DNA of 64,000 nt from Sporobolomyces roseus (taxonomy: Eukaryota; Basidiomycota; Microbotryomycetes; Sporidiobolales; Sporidiobolaceae). Below, piece after piece: positions 12,227 to 23,845 of this stretch (positions are counted from its first letter, which is position 1; every line of letters begins with the position of its first letter). The position numbers were made by a program, and so were the translations under genes. The notes under the pieces were generated by a model, which made no database searches, was not told where the DNA came from, and was given only the letters and a program-made list of their open reading frames with translations. The stretch is from assembly GCA_016617785.1 (NCBI GenBank), contig JADILM010000001.1:3968001-4032000 (forward strand). Direction: 5' to 3'.

Positions 12227-13357
12227 TTACTTTTTCCCAAACACTCTCCGTCTCCTCTCCCTCCGTCTCTCAGCCTCCATCCCGCTCCCAACACGTTCCA
12301 ATCCCATTCCCTTCGCTCCAGGTCTAGCTCCAGTCCCAACTCGTTTCCCAGCCTCAGCCTGTACTACTTTTCCAGCTTTTTCATTCCCACTTGGTCCAAC
12401 TTTCGCCTGATGACCATCCCCACCATTCGCCGGAGCAAGTACTTCTTCAGGTTTGACCACTTTCCCACCCGTCCCAATCTTCTTCGGTTTACCAGCGATC
12501 GGTTTCGGTTGCCTCAATTTCGCTTTCTCTCCTCCTCCTCCTGATGAATCTTTGCGAGACTTGTCGTCCGATTCAATCTTGTTCGCGGCGTGATCTACGA
12601 GGACTACATCGTTATTTGGCGGTGTAGAATCGGTCGCATCGGTCGAAAAGGTTGCATCGTCGTCGCCAGTTGAAGTGCCGAGAGCTGCGAGAGGAGCTCG
12701 ATCGACCGCGTCGTCCTCGATTGCGACCCTTGGTGAGTCCGCCAAAGCTTCTTCTTCCGCTGTGAATAGTGGCCTCGAATCACCCTTATCTTGACCTGGC
12801 CTTAACCGACCAACCTCCTCCCCATTTTCATCTCCAACCGTTCCAAACGGTCTCGCTATCCGTTTCTCTCCTTCTTCGTACTCGGCGACGAGAGCCCAAT
12901 CGTCAAGTCCAGTTCCTTCTCCTTCATCGCTCGATTTGTCCTGTTCCTCGAGAACTTTTGGGTGATTATTGTTGACTTCCTCCTTACTTCCCGCGAAAGC
13001 TTCCGTTCCTCCTTCCGCTCTATCTCCATCCCCTACTTTCTTCCATTCCTGAGTCTCTGGTCTCCTCGCCGCTTTCAGTTCCTTCAACGTAAGTTCGCGT
13101 TCTCCCCGGGTTGATTCAATTTGACTACCTCCTCCCGAATTCCAACCTCCTTCACCATTCCAATACTGATTCGCCCATTCCCTCACTCCTCCTCCTGTTG
13201 TCTGTGTAGTTGAAGGTGAGGTCGAAGAGGTGGAAGAGAAGAAGATGAAATAGATGAAGAAAGTTGAACAAGTGAGTAAGAGAACTCCTCGTTTAGTCGT
13301 CAAGAGGGTCGAGACGAGTGATTGCTGATGGTGTCTTCCTAGTGGAGTGTATGACAT
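12227..13357 (-). CDS. Type II (signal-anchor) membrane protein, function unknown
   Basis: A single exon of 376 residues. After a short basic N-terminus with TTKR comes one hydrophobic stretch (about residues 24-41: GVLLLTCSTFFIYFIFF), then a Ser/Thr linker and a long hydrophilic, acidic then Lys/Gly/Ala-rich domain ending in an Arg cluster (ERRRERRRRVFGKK). This predicts a cytosolic N-terminus and a lumenal or extracellular disordered domain. No catalytic motif or known domain is visible. The frame stays open without introns for 1.1 kb and the hydrophobic segment is well placed, which supports a real gene. Confidence 0.65.
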   Translation of the reverse strand: MSYTPLGRHHQQSLVSTLLTTKRGVLLLTCSTFFIYFIFFSSTSSTSPSTTQTTGGGVREWANQYWNGEGGWNSGGGSQIESTRGERELTLKELKAARRPETQEWKKVGDGDRAEGGTEAFAGSKEEVNNNHPKVLEEQDKSSDEGEGTGLDDWALVAEYEEGEKRIARPFGTVGDENGEEVGRLRPGQDKGDSRPLFTAEEEALADSPRVAIEDDAVDRAPLAALGTSTGDDDATFSTDATDSTPPNNDVVLVDHAANKIESDDKSRKDSSGGGGEKAKLRQPKPIAGKPKKIGTGGKVVKPEEVLAPANGGDGHQAKVGPSGNEKAGKVVQAEAGKRVGTGARPGAKGMGLERVGSGMEAERRRERRRRVFGKK

Positions 13358-14117
13358 GCGTTTGAACTAATCGCCTTTGATAATTCGAAAGAGTGGAGGT
13401 TGAGTGAAGGAAGGAAGGAAGGAAAGAAGGAGGAGAAGAAGATCGCCTGGTGAGATGTCTGAGGAGACGCGAGTATGAAGTATGAGAGACAGATTTCGAG
13501 AAGAGAGGAGAGAGGAGAGAGAGGGTGAGATGAGACCGGTCTCTGTGAATCGGCCACTCGAATGGGCTCTCCTTACTTGAAAAAGTTTTTAGAGTCTCTC
13601 TGGCTGCGAGGCGCGATCGACGCTAGACTTGTCAAGGTAAAACTTCCATTTCAATTACTGAAAAGCACTGACTCTATTAGCGCAATAGACCGACTGATTC
13701 GATAAGAGCAAGCAGTCAGTTCGTCAATCGCTCGCGACGAAGAGAAAAGCTCGTTTCTATCCAAGTCAGTTTTCGTGTGAACAATCCTCGCGAATAGGGA
13801 AGTGAGCACCCGACTCTCACTCTTCTCGCTGACGACGACGATAGCTGCAATCTGACGAGAGTTAGAGAAAGGTCAGAGGAGAAGGAGGACGTTAGAATTG
13901 TTAGTTCTCAATCTTTCGCGAGGTCAGTCCAGAGGGGAACGTCAGAGTACACAAAGGAAGGGAGCACAATATACAAAGGTAGAGAGAGAAGGGGATAGTA
14001 GTGAGTATTGGGGACGAAAGACTGAAAATTTGGTACCGATTTTTTTTGACGCGACGAGAATAGAATAGTTAGTTGGGTTAGTTGAAGTGAGCGTTAGTGA
14101 GTGTCGAGCGAATCCGA
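13358..14117. other. Intergenic, no gene seen
   Basis: About 760 bases between two minus-strand genes: promoter and 5' leader of the membrane-protein gene and 3' region of the BBP gene. No open frame with protein-like composition or splice support was found. Confidence 0.6.
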
Positions 14118-16247
14118 TTAGTAGCCTCCAGGTTGACCGTAGCCTCCGTATTGTTGGGGTGGCTGTTGTTGTTGCTGGTAACCTCCATCTAAAGCGAAGA
14201 TGGAAAACGACGACGATCAGAAACCCGAGTCGAAGAGGGAAAGAAAGCGAGACTCACATTGTGCGGCACTGTAGTTAGCAGTAGGGAAAGAAGTGTATCC
14301 GTTTCCTACTTGTTGACCACCGTAAGGAACAGGAGGAGGTGGGGGAGGACGAGCTTGTTGAGGGGGAGCAGTTCGAACGATGACGGGAGGGTTCCTAACA
14401 ACGCGAAATGAATTGGTACCACTCGTGACATTGACGAAAGAAGAGATGCTCACCAATTCGAAGCGATCCTCCAAGGAGGAATTTTGTTTCCATTCTCATC
14501 GACAGGGTTCATAGGAGGTTGCTGACCATAATCTCCTCCACCTTGTTGAGGTGCGCCTGGCGGTCCACCTCCTAGAGGAGGAGCGGTAGTAGTCTCACCG
14601 AGTTCAGCCATGAGAGAAGCATATTCGGAATCGAATTGCTGAGCGACGGGGTTCGCTTGAGGTGCTCCAGGTTGTTGTTGTCCGAATTGCTGACCGGGTC
14701 CACCTCGTCGTTGGGTACAGTCCCTCGCCATGTGACCAGCTGAGAAAGAGAATACGCGTGAATATGGATCGACTAGGAGAAGAGAGAAACGAGACTTACC
14801 TCCTCCACAAATTCGACAGATGATGTTTGCACTCCAATTCTTCTGTTCGGGACACTCGTACTTGCGGTGACCTAGACCTCCACAGTTTCTGTTCGCAGAC
14901 GATGAGAGTTAGCGAGGAACCAGACGAGGAGGAGAATGTGAGACTTACTGGCAAACTTGATTCTCGTCATCTCGAAGAGTACCGTTGAGAGCAGCGAGTT
15001 CACGAAGTTGGTTTCGCTTGTGATCATTCTGACCTTCAGGAACCGATGCAGCCTGTTAAATGCGCAGATATGAGCGAGAGTAAACGGGATTGAAAAGCGA
15101 AAAAACTGTCACAGTTTCGATAACCGTGTTGATAATTTTGACACAAGCTTGAACTTTTTCCTCCGAATCTCCGGTAACCAAACAATGAAGTTCATCGTTC
15201 TCATCATCATCGAAGTGACCCGGTCGACCTTTTCCTTCTTTGACTGAACCTTTTCCACGAATCGAAATCTTTGCACCACTCTCCCTCTCCATCTTCTTGA
15301 GCGAGTTACCACGAGGACCGACGAGTAAACCGAAGAAGTTGATCTCGGGGAACTCTTTGACTGGGATGTAGACTTTGTCGGAAGGTCGACCAGCGTTTTG
15401 ACGTTTCGCCATGAGATATTCGGTAGGAGGTTTGTAATTCGGGTCGTTCTTCATTTGGCGGTCGACAAGTCGCATACGTTCATCTTCGAGCTTCTTGCGG
15501 TATCGTACTTCTCGAGTGTTCGTTCGTCGACCGTGAGAATCATAAGTCGGAGGAGGAGAAGGGGAACGTTGACCATCCGGAGGAACGACTTGTCCAGTTC
15601 GTAAAGAGCGAGAGATCTCGTCGAGACGCAGTTGCACTACGCAAATAGTTTACGATTAGTAAGTGTCTAAGGAGTAAGCGAGGGAAGGAACTCACGAGCG
15701 TAGGCTTCGAGATCTTTTTCTTGAACTCCACCGGTAATAGCTACTGGCATCGCAGCGTTCTCCTGTTTCGATCCCCAACGACTCTTTCTCTTCCTTTCCC
15801 CGGGAGCTGCTTCCTCAGCTTCGGCAGCTGGAGGAGGGGGCGGTGGAGCAGAAGGCAAACCAGGAGGACCTCGATCATCGAATCTACTTTGTGGTCTTCC
15901 TCTCGGTTCCTCGTATCCTCCTCCGTAACCCTGAGATTGCTGCTGTTGACCGTAGCCTGCTCCTCCTGGTGGTGATTGTTGCCCGTAACCTCTTGGTGGT
16001 CCACCTCCGAAATTCCCAGGTCCACGATCTCCGCCCCCGTAGCCTCCTTGTTGCTGTTGCTGATACCCTCCACCGTATCCTCCAGGTCCTTGCTGTCCAC
16101 CTCCGAATCCTCCCCCGTGGCCATTTTGAGGAGGGGGAGGTCCACCTTGTTGAGGAGGTCCAGAATCGTGTCCTCCTCCTCCCCATCTACGTTGAGTAGC
16201 TAAAGGTGCATCATTCGCACCCGTTTGCTTGTTGTTGTTGCGCCACA
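14118..16247 (-). CDS. Branchpoint-bridging protein (SF1/Msl5)
   Basis: Binds the intron branch point during early spliceosome assembly. Domains in order: an N-terminal MWRNNN start, a Gly/Gln/Pro-rich stretch, a KRKSRWG tryptophan motif of the kind bound by the U2AF large subunit, an SPSPPP motif, the helix-hairpin region, a KH-QUA2 domain with the [18 protein letters not shown] loop, and two CCHC zinc knuckles ([14 protein letters not shown] and CRICGGGGHMARDC) split by a short intron. The tail is Pro/Gln/Gly-rich and ends in GQPGGY. I chose the ATG at 16247 because MWRNNN begins the family-like sequence; an in-frame ATG at 16359 would add 37 residues. The stop at 14118 lies in a last exon beginning DGGYQQQQQ. 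The assignment is firm. Confidence 0.92.
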
Positions 16248-16746
16248 TCCTCCGTGCGTCTCTGTTGCTGTATCGGGTAGAAAGTTTCGACGGGTTTCGA
16301 GAGATGAAGTTGTCTAGAGGGCGATTGAAACCTGTGGAAACGCTGTGGAAGTCAGTCATAGGCTCAAGAGAGGTACTCCTACCTCCTCGGAGGTTCGATG
16401 GTTGCTTACGAGTGACTTCGTTGAGAGGTTACTTTCAACCCTTTCTCTCGCTGTAATTTCGCAAGTCAAACTTTGACATTTCCGATCTCTCGTTTTCTCG
16501 CCCTCTTTAATCCTCAGACGAAAGCGTTTAGAAGAAATAGACAAACGGGTTGCAAAGAAAACGATAGTGCGAAATAGAGGAGACAAAAGCAACATAAAGA
16601 AAACGAGGACTAGAAAGAAGGGAATAGCAAGCGGATCCTGTTGGGGGTATCGATGAACGAGCGGTGCAGTACGATAAAAGGGTTCGGAAGGCGAGCGACG
16701 GAAACGCGAAAGTCGAGCGGGAGGAAAAGAAGACCTGCGATCATTT
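16248..16746. other. Intergenic, promoter side of the BBP gene
   Basis: About 500 bases between the BBP start and the beta-tubulin stop, both minus-strand. A minus-strand frame with a hydrophobic run crosses it but overlaps the beta-tubulin 3' coding end and was not accepted. Confidence 0.55.
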
Positions 16747-18587
16747 TCAGACGTCGACGGTTGACTCTCCTTCGAATGGGTTTGCTTGATCACCCTCTTC
16801 GATGTAGCTCTCTTCGAATGACTCCTCGTCGTCGACGCCAGCGTCCTGGTATTCTGCTCATGTCAAAGGAGGGAAAGACCAAGTTCAATGCTTAGACCAA
16901 TCGAGGAGAAGGAGAGATGAGAGACGTACGTTGATACTCAGCGACGAGATCAACTGCAACCATTCGAAACCGGATATCAGTTTGAGGTGTAGAGCGATAA
17001 ACGGAGGAAGGGACGCACTCATGTTTGATTCAGCTTCTGTAAACTCGAGCTCATCCATTCCCTCTCCCGTATACCAATGTAAGAACGCTTTCCTCCTGAA
17101 CAATGCAGCGAACTGAGAATGCGTTCTGCGGAAAAGATCTTGTACGCAAGTGTTGTTGCTGATGAGGGTTCCTGAGACGGGAGAATCGAGGGCGGGGACG
17201 GAGCAGAGAGCCGTTTGCGATGAGTTCGGAATCCATTCTACGAAGAAGGAGCTGTTCTATAAGCGAAAGAGGGGAGTGCAGGGCGGAGGGGTAAGCGAAA
17301 CGAACAGGTCAGCGCGAAACCCATGAGATTCGTTGCGAAAGAAGATCATCGATGTACTTTTCGTTGAACGCCCAGCATTGCTTCGTCCACTTCTCGACTT
17401 GAGATGTCTCTACCTCGAAGATAGCAAGCGACAGTCAAAAATCGACCTGAATAGACGTCGGAAGCTGCCATCTGATTCTTCGATTCGAGTAGATCCGAGA
17501 TGATTTCGGGAACTTTCATTCTTTTGAAGGCGGTCGCGCCAGGAGCGTGTAGAGGAGCGTAGGAGGTCGTGAAGAAATGAAGACGAGGGAAGGGGACTAG
17601 GTTGGTACCGAGTTTGCGAAGATCCGAGTTGAGCTGACCGGAGAAACGGAATGGAGTCGAGATTCCTGACATGACTTTGGCGATGATGGCGTTGAGGGCG
17701 GGGTAGGAAGGGTTGTCTTCTTTGAAGTTGCGCTTGACAATATCGTACAAAGCCTCATTATCAAAATTCATCGTCAAATCGGCATGTTCGACGAGTTGAT
17801 GGAATGACAAGACTGCGTTATACCTATCGCACATTGAATCGAGAGATCAGTCGAGGCACTCTGATTATAGGAGCAGTCGAATGGTCTGTGGTCGGATTGA
17901 AAAAGGAGGAAGACTCACGGCTCAACAACAGTTTCTGAAACTTTAGGGGAGGGCAAGACCGAGTAGGTCGCAATCATTCGATCTGGATACTCTTCGCGGA
18001 TCTTAGAGAGTAGAAGAGTGCCGAGGCCAGATCCGGTTCCTCCTCCAACCGAATGAACGAGCTGAAAGCCTTGAAGCAAATCGCAGCTTTCCGCTTCGTG
18101 ACGAAGCTGATCGAGAACTGGCTCGAGCAGCTCCGCTCCCTCGGTGTAGTATCCCTTCGCAAAGTTGTTCCCAGCTCCCGATTGACCGCAGATGAACGAG
18201 TTGGGTCGGAACAGCTTTCCTAGCTTGGAGTTTCGAATCGAATCTCCCGTCGACGGTTCGAGATCAACGGCTAATCCTCTCGGTACATACTTCTTCCCCG
18301 CTATCAGTTGTTGTCGTCAGCTATCCTTCAATAATCCATTATGGATCAGGCAGCTTACAAGCCTCAGAGAAAAAGACGTTCAACCTCTCTGTCTGCTCTC
18401 TTGTCGCATCGTCCTTGATCATTCCTTCATCGTTCAAGCCATGCTCCTGCAATATAGTCTCCCAGAACGCTGTTGCAACTTGATTTCCAGCTTGACCTGT
18501 AACAAAGGGAGATGTCGATTTAGCTGGGATGCGAGGGAGAAGAAGCGAAAGAGGCGAACCTGCTTGAATAGTGACTAACTCTCGCAT
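16747..18587 (-). CDS. Divergent beta-tubulin
   Basis: GTP-binding microtubule subunit. The start [10 protein letters not shown] at 18587 is followed, after an intron, by [12 protein letters not shown]. The tubulin signature [12 protein letters not shown], the [13 protein letters not shown] segment (here [20 protein letters not shown]) and the C-terminal [25 protein letters not shown] block are all present, so it is beta, not alpha or gamma. It differs from canonical fungal beta-tubulin at many conserved sites. In the segment [16 protein letters not shown] the positions equivalent to Glu198 and Phe/Tyr200 are Leu and Met. The last two introns join NM to IDLVAEYQQYQDA and to a tail ending GESTVDV. 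Many basidiomycetes carry a second, faster-evolving beta-tubulin; this looks like such a paralogue, though only one copy is visible here. Confidence 0.9.
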
Positions 18588-18651
18588 GTCTGATATTGCT
18601 TGTGGTCTGTCTGTCTGTCGTCTTCTGAAGAGGTTTGGGAAGATGGAGTGA

Positions 18652-18886
18652 ATGGAAACAAAGAGGGAGCGAGCGAAATCTTTTCACCATAAACCAACAA
18701 CCCTCAAAGCTCAGATCGGATGGTCAACGCTACAAGAGATCTATCAAAGTATCACGAGTCTCACTAGGGAGGTGAGTTTGTCCTCAGTACGCTCCTCGCT
18801 TTTCTCTTCTTCTCAGTGTTCATTGATCAAGTCTGTCTGAGCCACAGCTTCTGATGCCCTACAACGCGTCTCAGACGGAAGGATAG
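18652..18886 (+). CDS. Possible small two-exon gene (52 aa)
   Basis: Begins only 64 bases from the divergent beta-tubulin start. Exon 1 (18652-18771) encodes a basic, helical 40-residue segment beginning METKRERAKSFHHKP. A well-formed intron (gtgagt at 18772 to cacag at 18847, 76 nt) leads to a 12-residue second exon ending at a TAG at 18884-18886. I recognise no family. The splice signals are good, but such a short spacer between divergent starts is unusual, and the segment could equally be an upstream leader exon. Confidence 0.28.
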
Positions 18887-19915
18887 CTTTCAAGAATGCC
18901 TCCCCGCCGCGAGGACGACAGTCAACGCGTTTAACGAGCGACGAAGACCTCGATCTCGTCGAAATTTTCGTCTCAAGCCGTTACGAGGCTCGATTCGCGC
19001 TCGCGGAACACGGCAAGTATAGCACACGGCACAGAAGCTATTCAACACCTCGTAGTGCTGTCCATGGAAGGATCGCTACGCCGTCGATCAAGTCGACTCT
19101 TCGCTATTTTCGATTCTGCGTCTCTCGCTCGACCGACATCGTGCCGGACGCCATCGGCCACTGCTCATTGTACGCTACATCGTAACGAGACCGCCACCTC
19201 AGCTCTGGCGCACTTTCCCGACAGTTCCGGAGGTGTCCGTCAAGCTCATTCCCATCAGCAATTTTTCTTCCTCGCCGATTCGTCGTTTCTCAACTCGTAC
19301 ACGCATTCCTGCTGCACGAAGGACGTTACAGAGTCGATGCTATGCTGGTCAGAAGGAGACCAGGCTCGAGGAGCTCAGCTGTACCTCACAATTTGTTCTT
19401 CGCAGAGTTTTGCAATTCTTATTTTCCTCTATCTCTTTCGACCGCATCCGGATCTCGCCGAGTTCTCTCTCGCCGTCGTGAGCGGAGTAGGAGAGCGTGC
19501 AGACTGTCGCTTACGAAACTTTCGGCTGCGCGTTCGCTCCTTTCCCTAGACTCCGAACTCCGCGTTTTTCGCTTTCTTCTAGTTTCTCTCTCCTCACACG
19601 ACTCAAACCAAAACCTCACTTCTCAAGAAAGCTACCCTACTCGGCCAACAGCTGTGAACAGACAGCGTCAGTCAGCGAGAGAGAGGGACCTGCACCGCGC
19701 ACGACTCCATCTTCCTTCTTCCCCTTTCTCCATCTCGTCTGCACACGCGCTCGCCCTACACCCCAGTCAGAAGCTATAGGAAGGATCAAAAGGAGCTAAG
19801 AAGCGAGATCTGTAGATCAGCTCGTGAGTCTAGGAGGAGCATCTCGGTACTTCATTCAGAGCTGATTCACATCCTCTTCCGGCGGGTCTAGAGATCTCCT
19901 ACAGACCTTGGTACC
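18887..19915. other. Long gap, 5' side of the 19.9-kb gene
   Basis: About 1 kb. Overlapping stop-poor frames occur on the plus strand, but their translations are Ser/Arg/Leu-skewed, mutually overlapping in all frames and without domains. Probably promoter and leader of the gene starting at 19916. Confidence 0.5.
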
Positions 19916-21805
19916 ATGGAGGATCCATTCGATACCCCGACAGCTCGACCTAACAATCCGATCAACGATGCATTGAGAGCTGAACCATCAAATCTTCTTC
20001 CTCCCTCTCGAGTGTCTTCTCCTCCTCTCGTCCCTTCTTCCCAACGATCAAGAATGCGATCTCCCGATACAAATCCGAGCCGCCCGAATAGTCGAATGTC
20101 GCAAGTCCGTCAAAACTCGTTCGTTTCTGTGCAGAAGAACGCGATTTCAAGCCTTCCTCCCTCTTCCTACGTTAAAGCCTCGAAAGGACCGACAAAGCGG
20201 CCTGCCAACGACCGTACGAAGCGAATGTCGATGGTGGATACCCAAAGCGTTCATTCCCAAGCACAATCTTCGCAACCTCATGCCCAAGATTTCGCAGGAT
20301 ACACTCCCGAAGAGCTCGTACGCTTTTCGGCACTGTGTCGTCGACAGTACTATGATAAGGACAACGAAGCTGGTTAGTCACTATTTACTGCAGGTATGAT
20401 CGAAAGCTGACTAGTTTCGAAACAGCTCGCAAAGTCGGCGAAATATTAGCGAAACTTCCTCCTTCATCCGTCGCCGTCTTCTCTCGCACCATGGCCAACA
20501 TTCGGAGCGAATACCACCGGGACAAAGAGATCGAACGGAGACTGCACGTCGAAACGACATTAGCTTCGACGCTACCGGGTCAAACGATCAGAATGGCGCT
20601 CGGAGTCAGTCTCGAAGATGGAATCGGAGGAGGAGTAGCCGCGATGCGATCCTCGAAAGCTCGCAAAGCTCGGCATCAAGCTTTCAAGGCCTTCATCGAG
20701 ACGAACTGCGTGAAAGCTTGCCCGGGATTGCACCCTTTCTATCGTTCGCTTTTCGCCATGCTTTGGCTTCAATCGATCGAACCTACGAGAGGAGGAGCTG
20801 GACCGAGGCGAGTAGAGTGGGAGGTAGATGTAGCTGTATTCAGTGAAGCTGGAGGAGGAGACCTATGGGTAGGAGACGCCGTTGAAGCGCTGAAAGGAGT
20901 GAGTGTCGCTTTTCTCCTCTCTCTGAAGTATCACGAGCTGAGTTGCATGTCCTCCCTAGGTACTCGGCATGTCTGAAAGAGTCAAGGAACCTTCTCACAC
21001 CGACACCTTTCGCTCGTCCATGAGAAGCGAGTCGATCAGTATCGCGAGTCACGAGGAGGATGCAACCGGTACACCAGCTCTCGAACCGACCCCTCTACCA
21101 TCGACAAACGAGGGAGATCTAGAACCTCGCTCATTACCCCATGAGCACGATGCACTCGCCCCATCGACCAAGAAACAACCTCCTGCAGTTCCTCCTCATC
21201 GAAGTAGCTTGCGAAATCGAGCACCGAGCGACCCTTTCCTCGATCCCGGTGACAAGCTCCGAGCTGCCTCCAGTCCTCCAGCTGTCCCGCCCCGCGAACT
21301 TCCGACCTCTCCTACTGTGCCGACAGCAAATCTCGCTTCCCCTGACCTCTTAACTGCTACCTCCTCGACTCCCTTCCTCACCTCTTCTGGACTCCCATCA
21401 CCCGACCCGACTTCTCCTTCTTCCCCTCCACCAGTCTCTCGACCACCTCTACTCCCCTCGCGCTCTTCGCAAGGTCGTCCTCTGCCCGCCGTCGAACCTC
21501 AATTCAGAATCTTCACTCTCCCTTCTTACCTGACCAATCCAGAACTTCGCTCCCTCTGTCGACTCTTTCCCGACTTTATCTCTTCCCCTGCCCGTACTGG
21601 TGCAAGGTTCAGATCCGCTTCAGTCGGTTCAACAGATCGGACGAAAGCGCAAGAAGATGCGGGAGTTAACGGGAAAGGAGGTGGACTCGCCAAAGTCGGA
21701 CATGGCGAACTCAGGATTGGTTCGGGAGAGAGAGACGCTGGATGGAGAGGAACTCTGTGGGAGAGAATCCTGGCGTGGTTCAGAGCTTGCTTTGGAAGAG
21801 GTTGA
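19916..21805 (+). CDS. Conserved-looking protein of unknown function
   Basis: The start lies in a strong context (gtaccATGg). Three exons are joined by a 52-nt intron after NEA (about 20372-20424) and one after EALKG (about 20900-20959), both preserving frame. The N-terminus is Ser/Pro-rich. The central part (about 20290-20980) is compact and helical, with the segments EELVRFSALCRRQYYD, IRSEYHRDKEIERRLH, AFKAFIETNC and GPRRVEWEVDVAVF. After a long Pro/Ser linker comes a second ordered block near the end (LPSYLTNPELRSLCRLFP), then a Gly-rich stretch and a final TLWERILAWFRACFGRG helix. The layout suggests two folded parts joined by a disordered linker. No catalytic motif is seen and no function is proposed. 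Confidence 0.72.
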
Positions 21806-22147
21806 AATGTTTGTTTTCCTTTCCCGTTTTCAGTGCTGTTGATTCACCCTTGATCTCTATACCCTTCATTTGATCAGTATGACCTCTCTCTGCACTTGCA
21901 TTAATTACCCTGTTCTCTCTTGTATACCTTTTCCTCCCTCATTCTACTCTCGCACGATCGCAACTCCTCGCAACGTAGACACTGCCTTTTCTTGTCCGAC
22001 GCGAGCCCTTCGTTGATTGACTACGACGAACGGTGATCGAGACTCAGAGCAAATTTGCGCTCTTGTGAAGAGAGAAGACAGTTGCGACTCTGCGAAACTT
22101 TGCTCTCTCTCCTTCACCAATTCGACTCATCCCAATTCCCTCTTAGC
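21806..22147. other. Intergenic, no gene seen
   Basis: Between two plus-strand genes; pyrimidine-rich toward the next start codon. Nothing coding was recognised. Confidence 0.55.
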
Positions 22148-23665
22148 ATGGCAGCACAAGCAACAGTCAAGCCTCAAACAGCTCTACCGACCAAGCGTAT
22201 CGTCAGCAAGGCTCATCTCGATGCCTGGCTCACTTCCTCCACTCACTCTGAACTTGTCAACTTTGTCGAAGAGCTCAACGAGTCTGTAGTAGGGGTCAAA
22301 CTCAGTGATGGGATAGTGGAAAGCGATGTAAGTCTTCCTCCCTCTCCTTCTAGCTGTTGGAGAGCAATCAGGGGACTGAACCAGTTACATCAATAATCCT
22401 AAATTTCTAGATCACGAATGCCTTAACTGAAGTACTAGATGGGGTAGGAGCTGTAGCAAATGATACACCACCCGTGGACAATGGCAAGTCGAGGTTCGGG
22501 AACCCTGCATTCAGAGATTTCTACGATAAAGTCGCTTCGGTTCGTTTCCCTCGCCTCATCTCTTCATTCGTCAATAAGCTGACTCGTTATAGCAACAGAA
22601 AGCGACTGATTTACACAAGAAGATCCCTGGACTCAAAGAAGAATACGTTGCAGAGTTGAGCGTGTATTTCTGTGAATGCTGGGGAAACAGGACGAGGGTT
22701 GATTACGGGAGTGGAATGGAGTTGAACTTTATCTGCTGGTTGTGAGTATCCTTCACTAGCTCCATGCACGAAAAGAGGTTGACGGCTAGAGGTCTCAATA
22801 GGTTATGCTTGAAGAAACTCGATATTATCAAATCTCGAGATTATCAAGCAGTCGTGATCAAGGTCTTTTGGAAGTAAGTCAGATGCTCGCTCAGTACCTA
22901 GATTCTCTCGTACTGAGCAGAGCTTGCGCCTTCCAGGTATATGAAGATTGCTCGATTGCTTCAAACGGAATATTGGCTTGAACCTGCTGGATCTCACGGA
23001 GCACAAGGTCTCGACGATTACCATTTCGCTGTCTTCAGTACGTACAGATTCTCGACATCAACAGATGAGCGATGTGCTGAGTCCAAGCTTGCGCACAGTC
23101 TTCGGCTCTGCTCAACTTCGAACTCACAAATACTTGCGACCAAAAGCGATCCACGACGCTGATATCCTCGAAGAGTTCTCAAAGGATTACATGTACCTCT
23201 CATATATTCGCTACATCAATTCTGTGAGTATTGTCGTACTCCTTCTGCTTCTTTCACCACTTGACCTCCTCTCTAAACGCTCTCCAGATCAAAACCGCTT
23301 CACTCCGCTGGCATTCTCCAATGCTCGATGATATCTCAGGTGTCAAGTCATGGGACAAAGTGAACAGTGGTATGCTCAAGATGTATCAAGCTGAAGTCCT
23401 CGCAAAACTCCCCGTCGCGCAACATTTCCTCTTTGGCCAACTCCTCCCTTACCCCGAAACCCCCGAACTCGAAACGCACCACTCTGAATCAGATGTGCAC
23501 ATCGATGAACACGGTCACTTGCATGTGAGGGGAGAAGCAAAGTTTGGAGATTGTTGTGGAATTGCGATTCCTTCGGCTTTCGCTGCGGCTGCTGAAGAGA
23601 AAAAGAGGGCGGCCGGAGGGTTGTCAAGTAGTAATTCAGCTATCAAACCTATACCTTTTGATTAG
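22148..23665 (+). CDS. Serine/threonine phosphatase 2A activator (PTPA/Rrd family)
   Basis: A peptidyl-prolyl isomerase-like activator of PP2A catalytic subunits. The spliced product shows the family's order of motifs: [13 protein letters not shown], a [13 protein letters not shown] segment, [20 protein letters not shown], the hallmark [35 protein letters not shown] and the C-terminal [22 protein letters not shown]. Five or more introns of 55-75 nt interrupt it. The start [10 protein letters not shown] at 22148 is the first ATG of the frame. The C-terminus carries a His/Glu-rich insert and a Lys/Ala-rich tail ending IKPIPFD. Whether it is the Rrd1-like or Rrd2-like member cannot be decided from the window. 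Confidence 0.93.
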
Positions 23666-23845
23666 CTCACCTTGAAACTTTGAAAACTCGACTTTGCGAA
23701 AACGATCCACTCCGGTTAATTTTCTTCGATCTAGACCGGGACGATCTTTCGCTTCATCATCTTCACCTTTTGGCTTCGGTTCAGCTCTATCACCCATAAG
23801 AAGCAAGTGAGCACCTCTAGACAGTTCCTAGGCAGCGCTCACAAG

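Noticed and set aside
16356..16793. Minus-strand frame with a hydrophobic run, possible membrane protein
   Set aside because: Overlaps the beta-tubulin 3' coding end on the same strand in another frame; the hydrophobic run falls in the untranslated spacer.
19055..19779. Overlapping plus-strand frames of 145-164 codons
   Set aside because: All three frames are open at once because the DNA is stop-poor; translations are low complexity and lack splice support.
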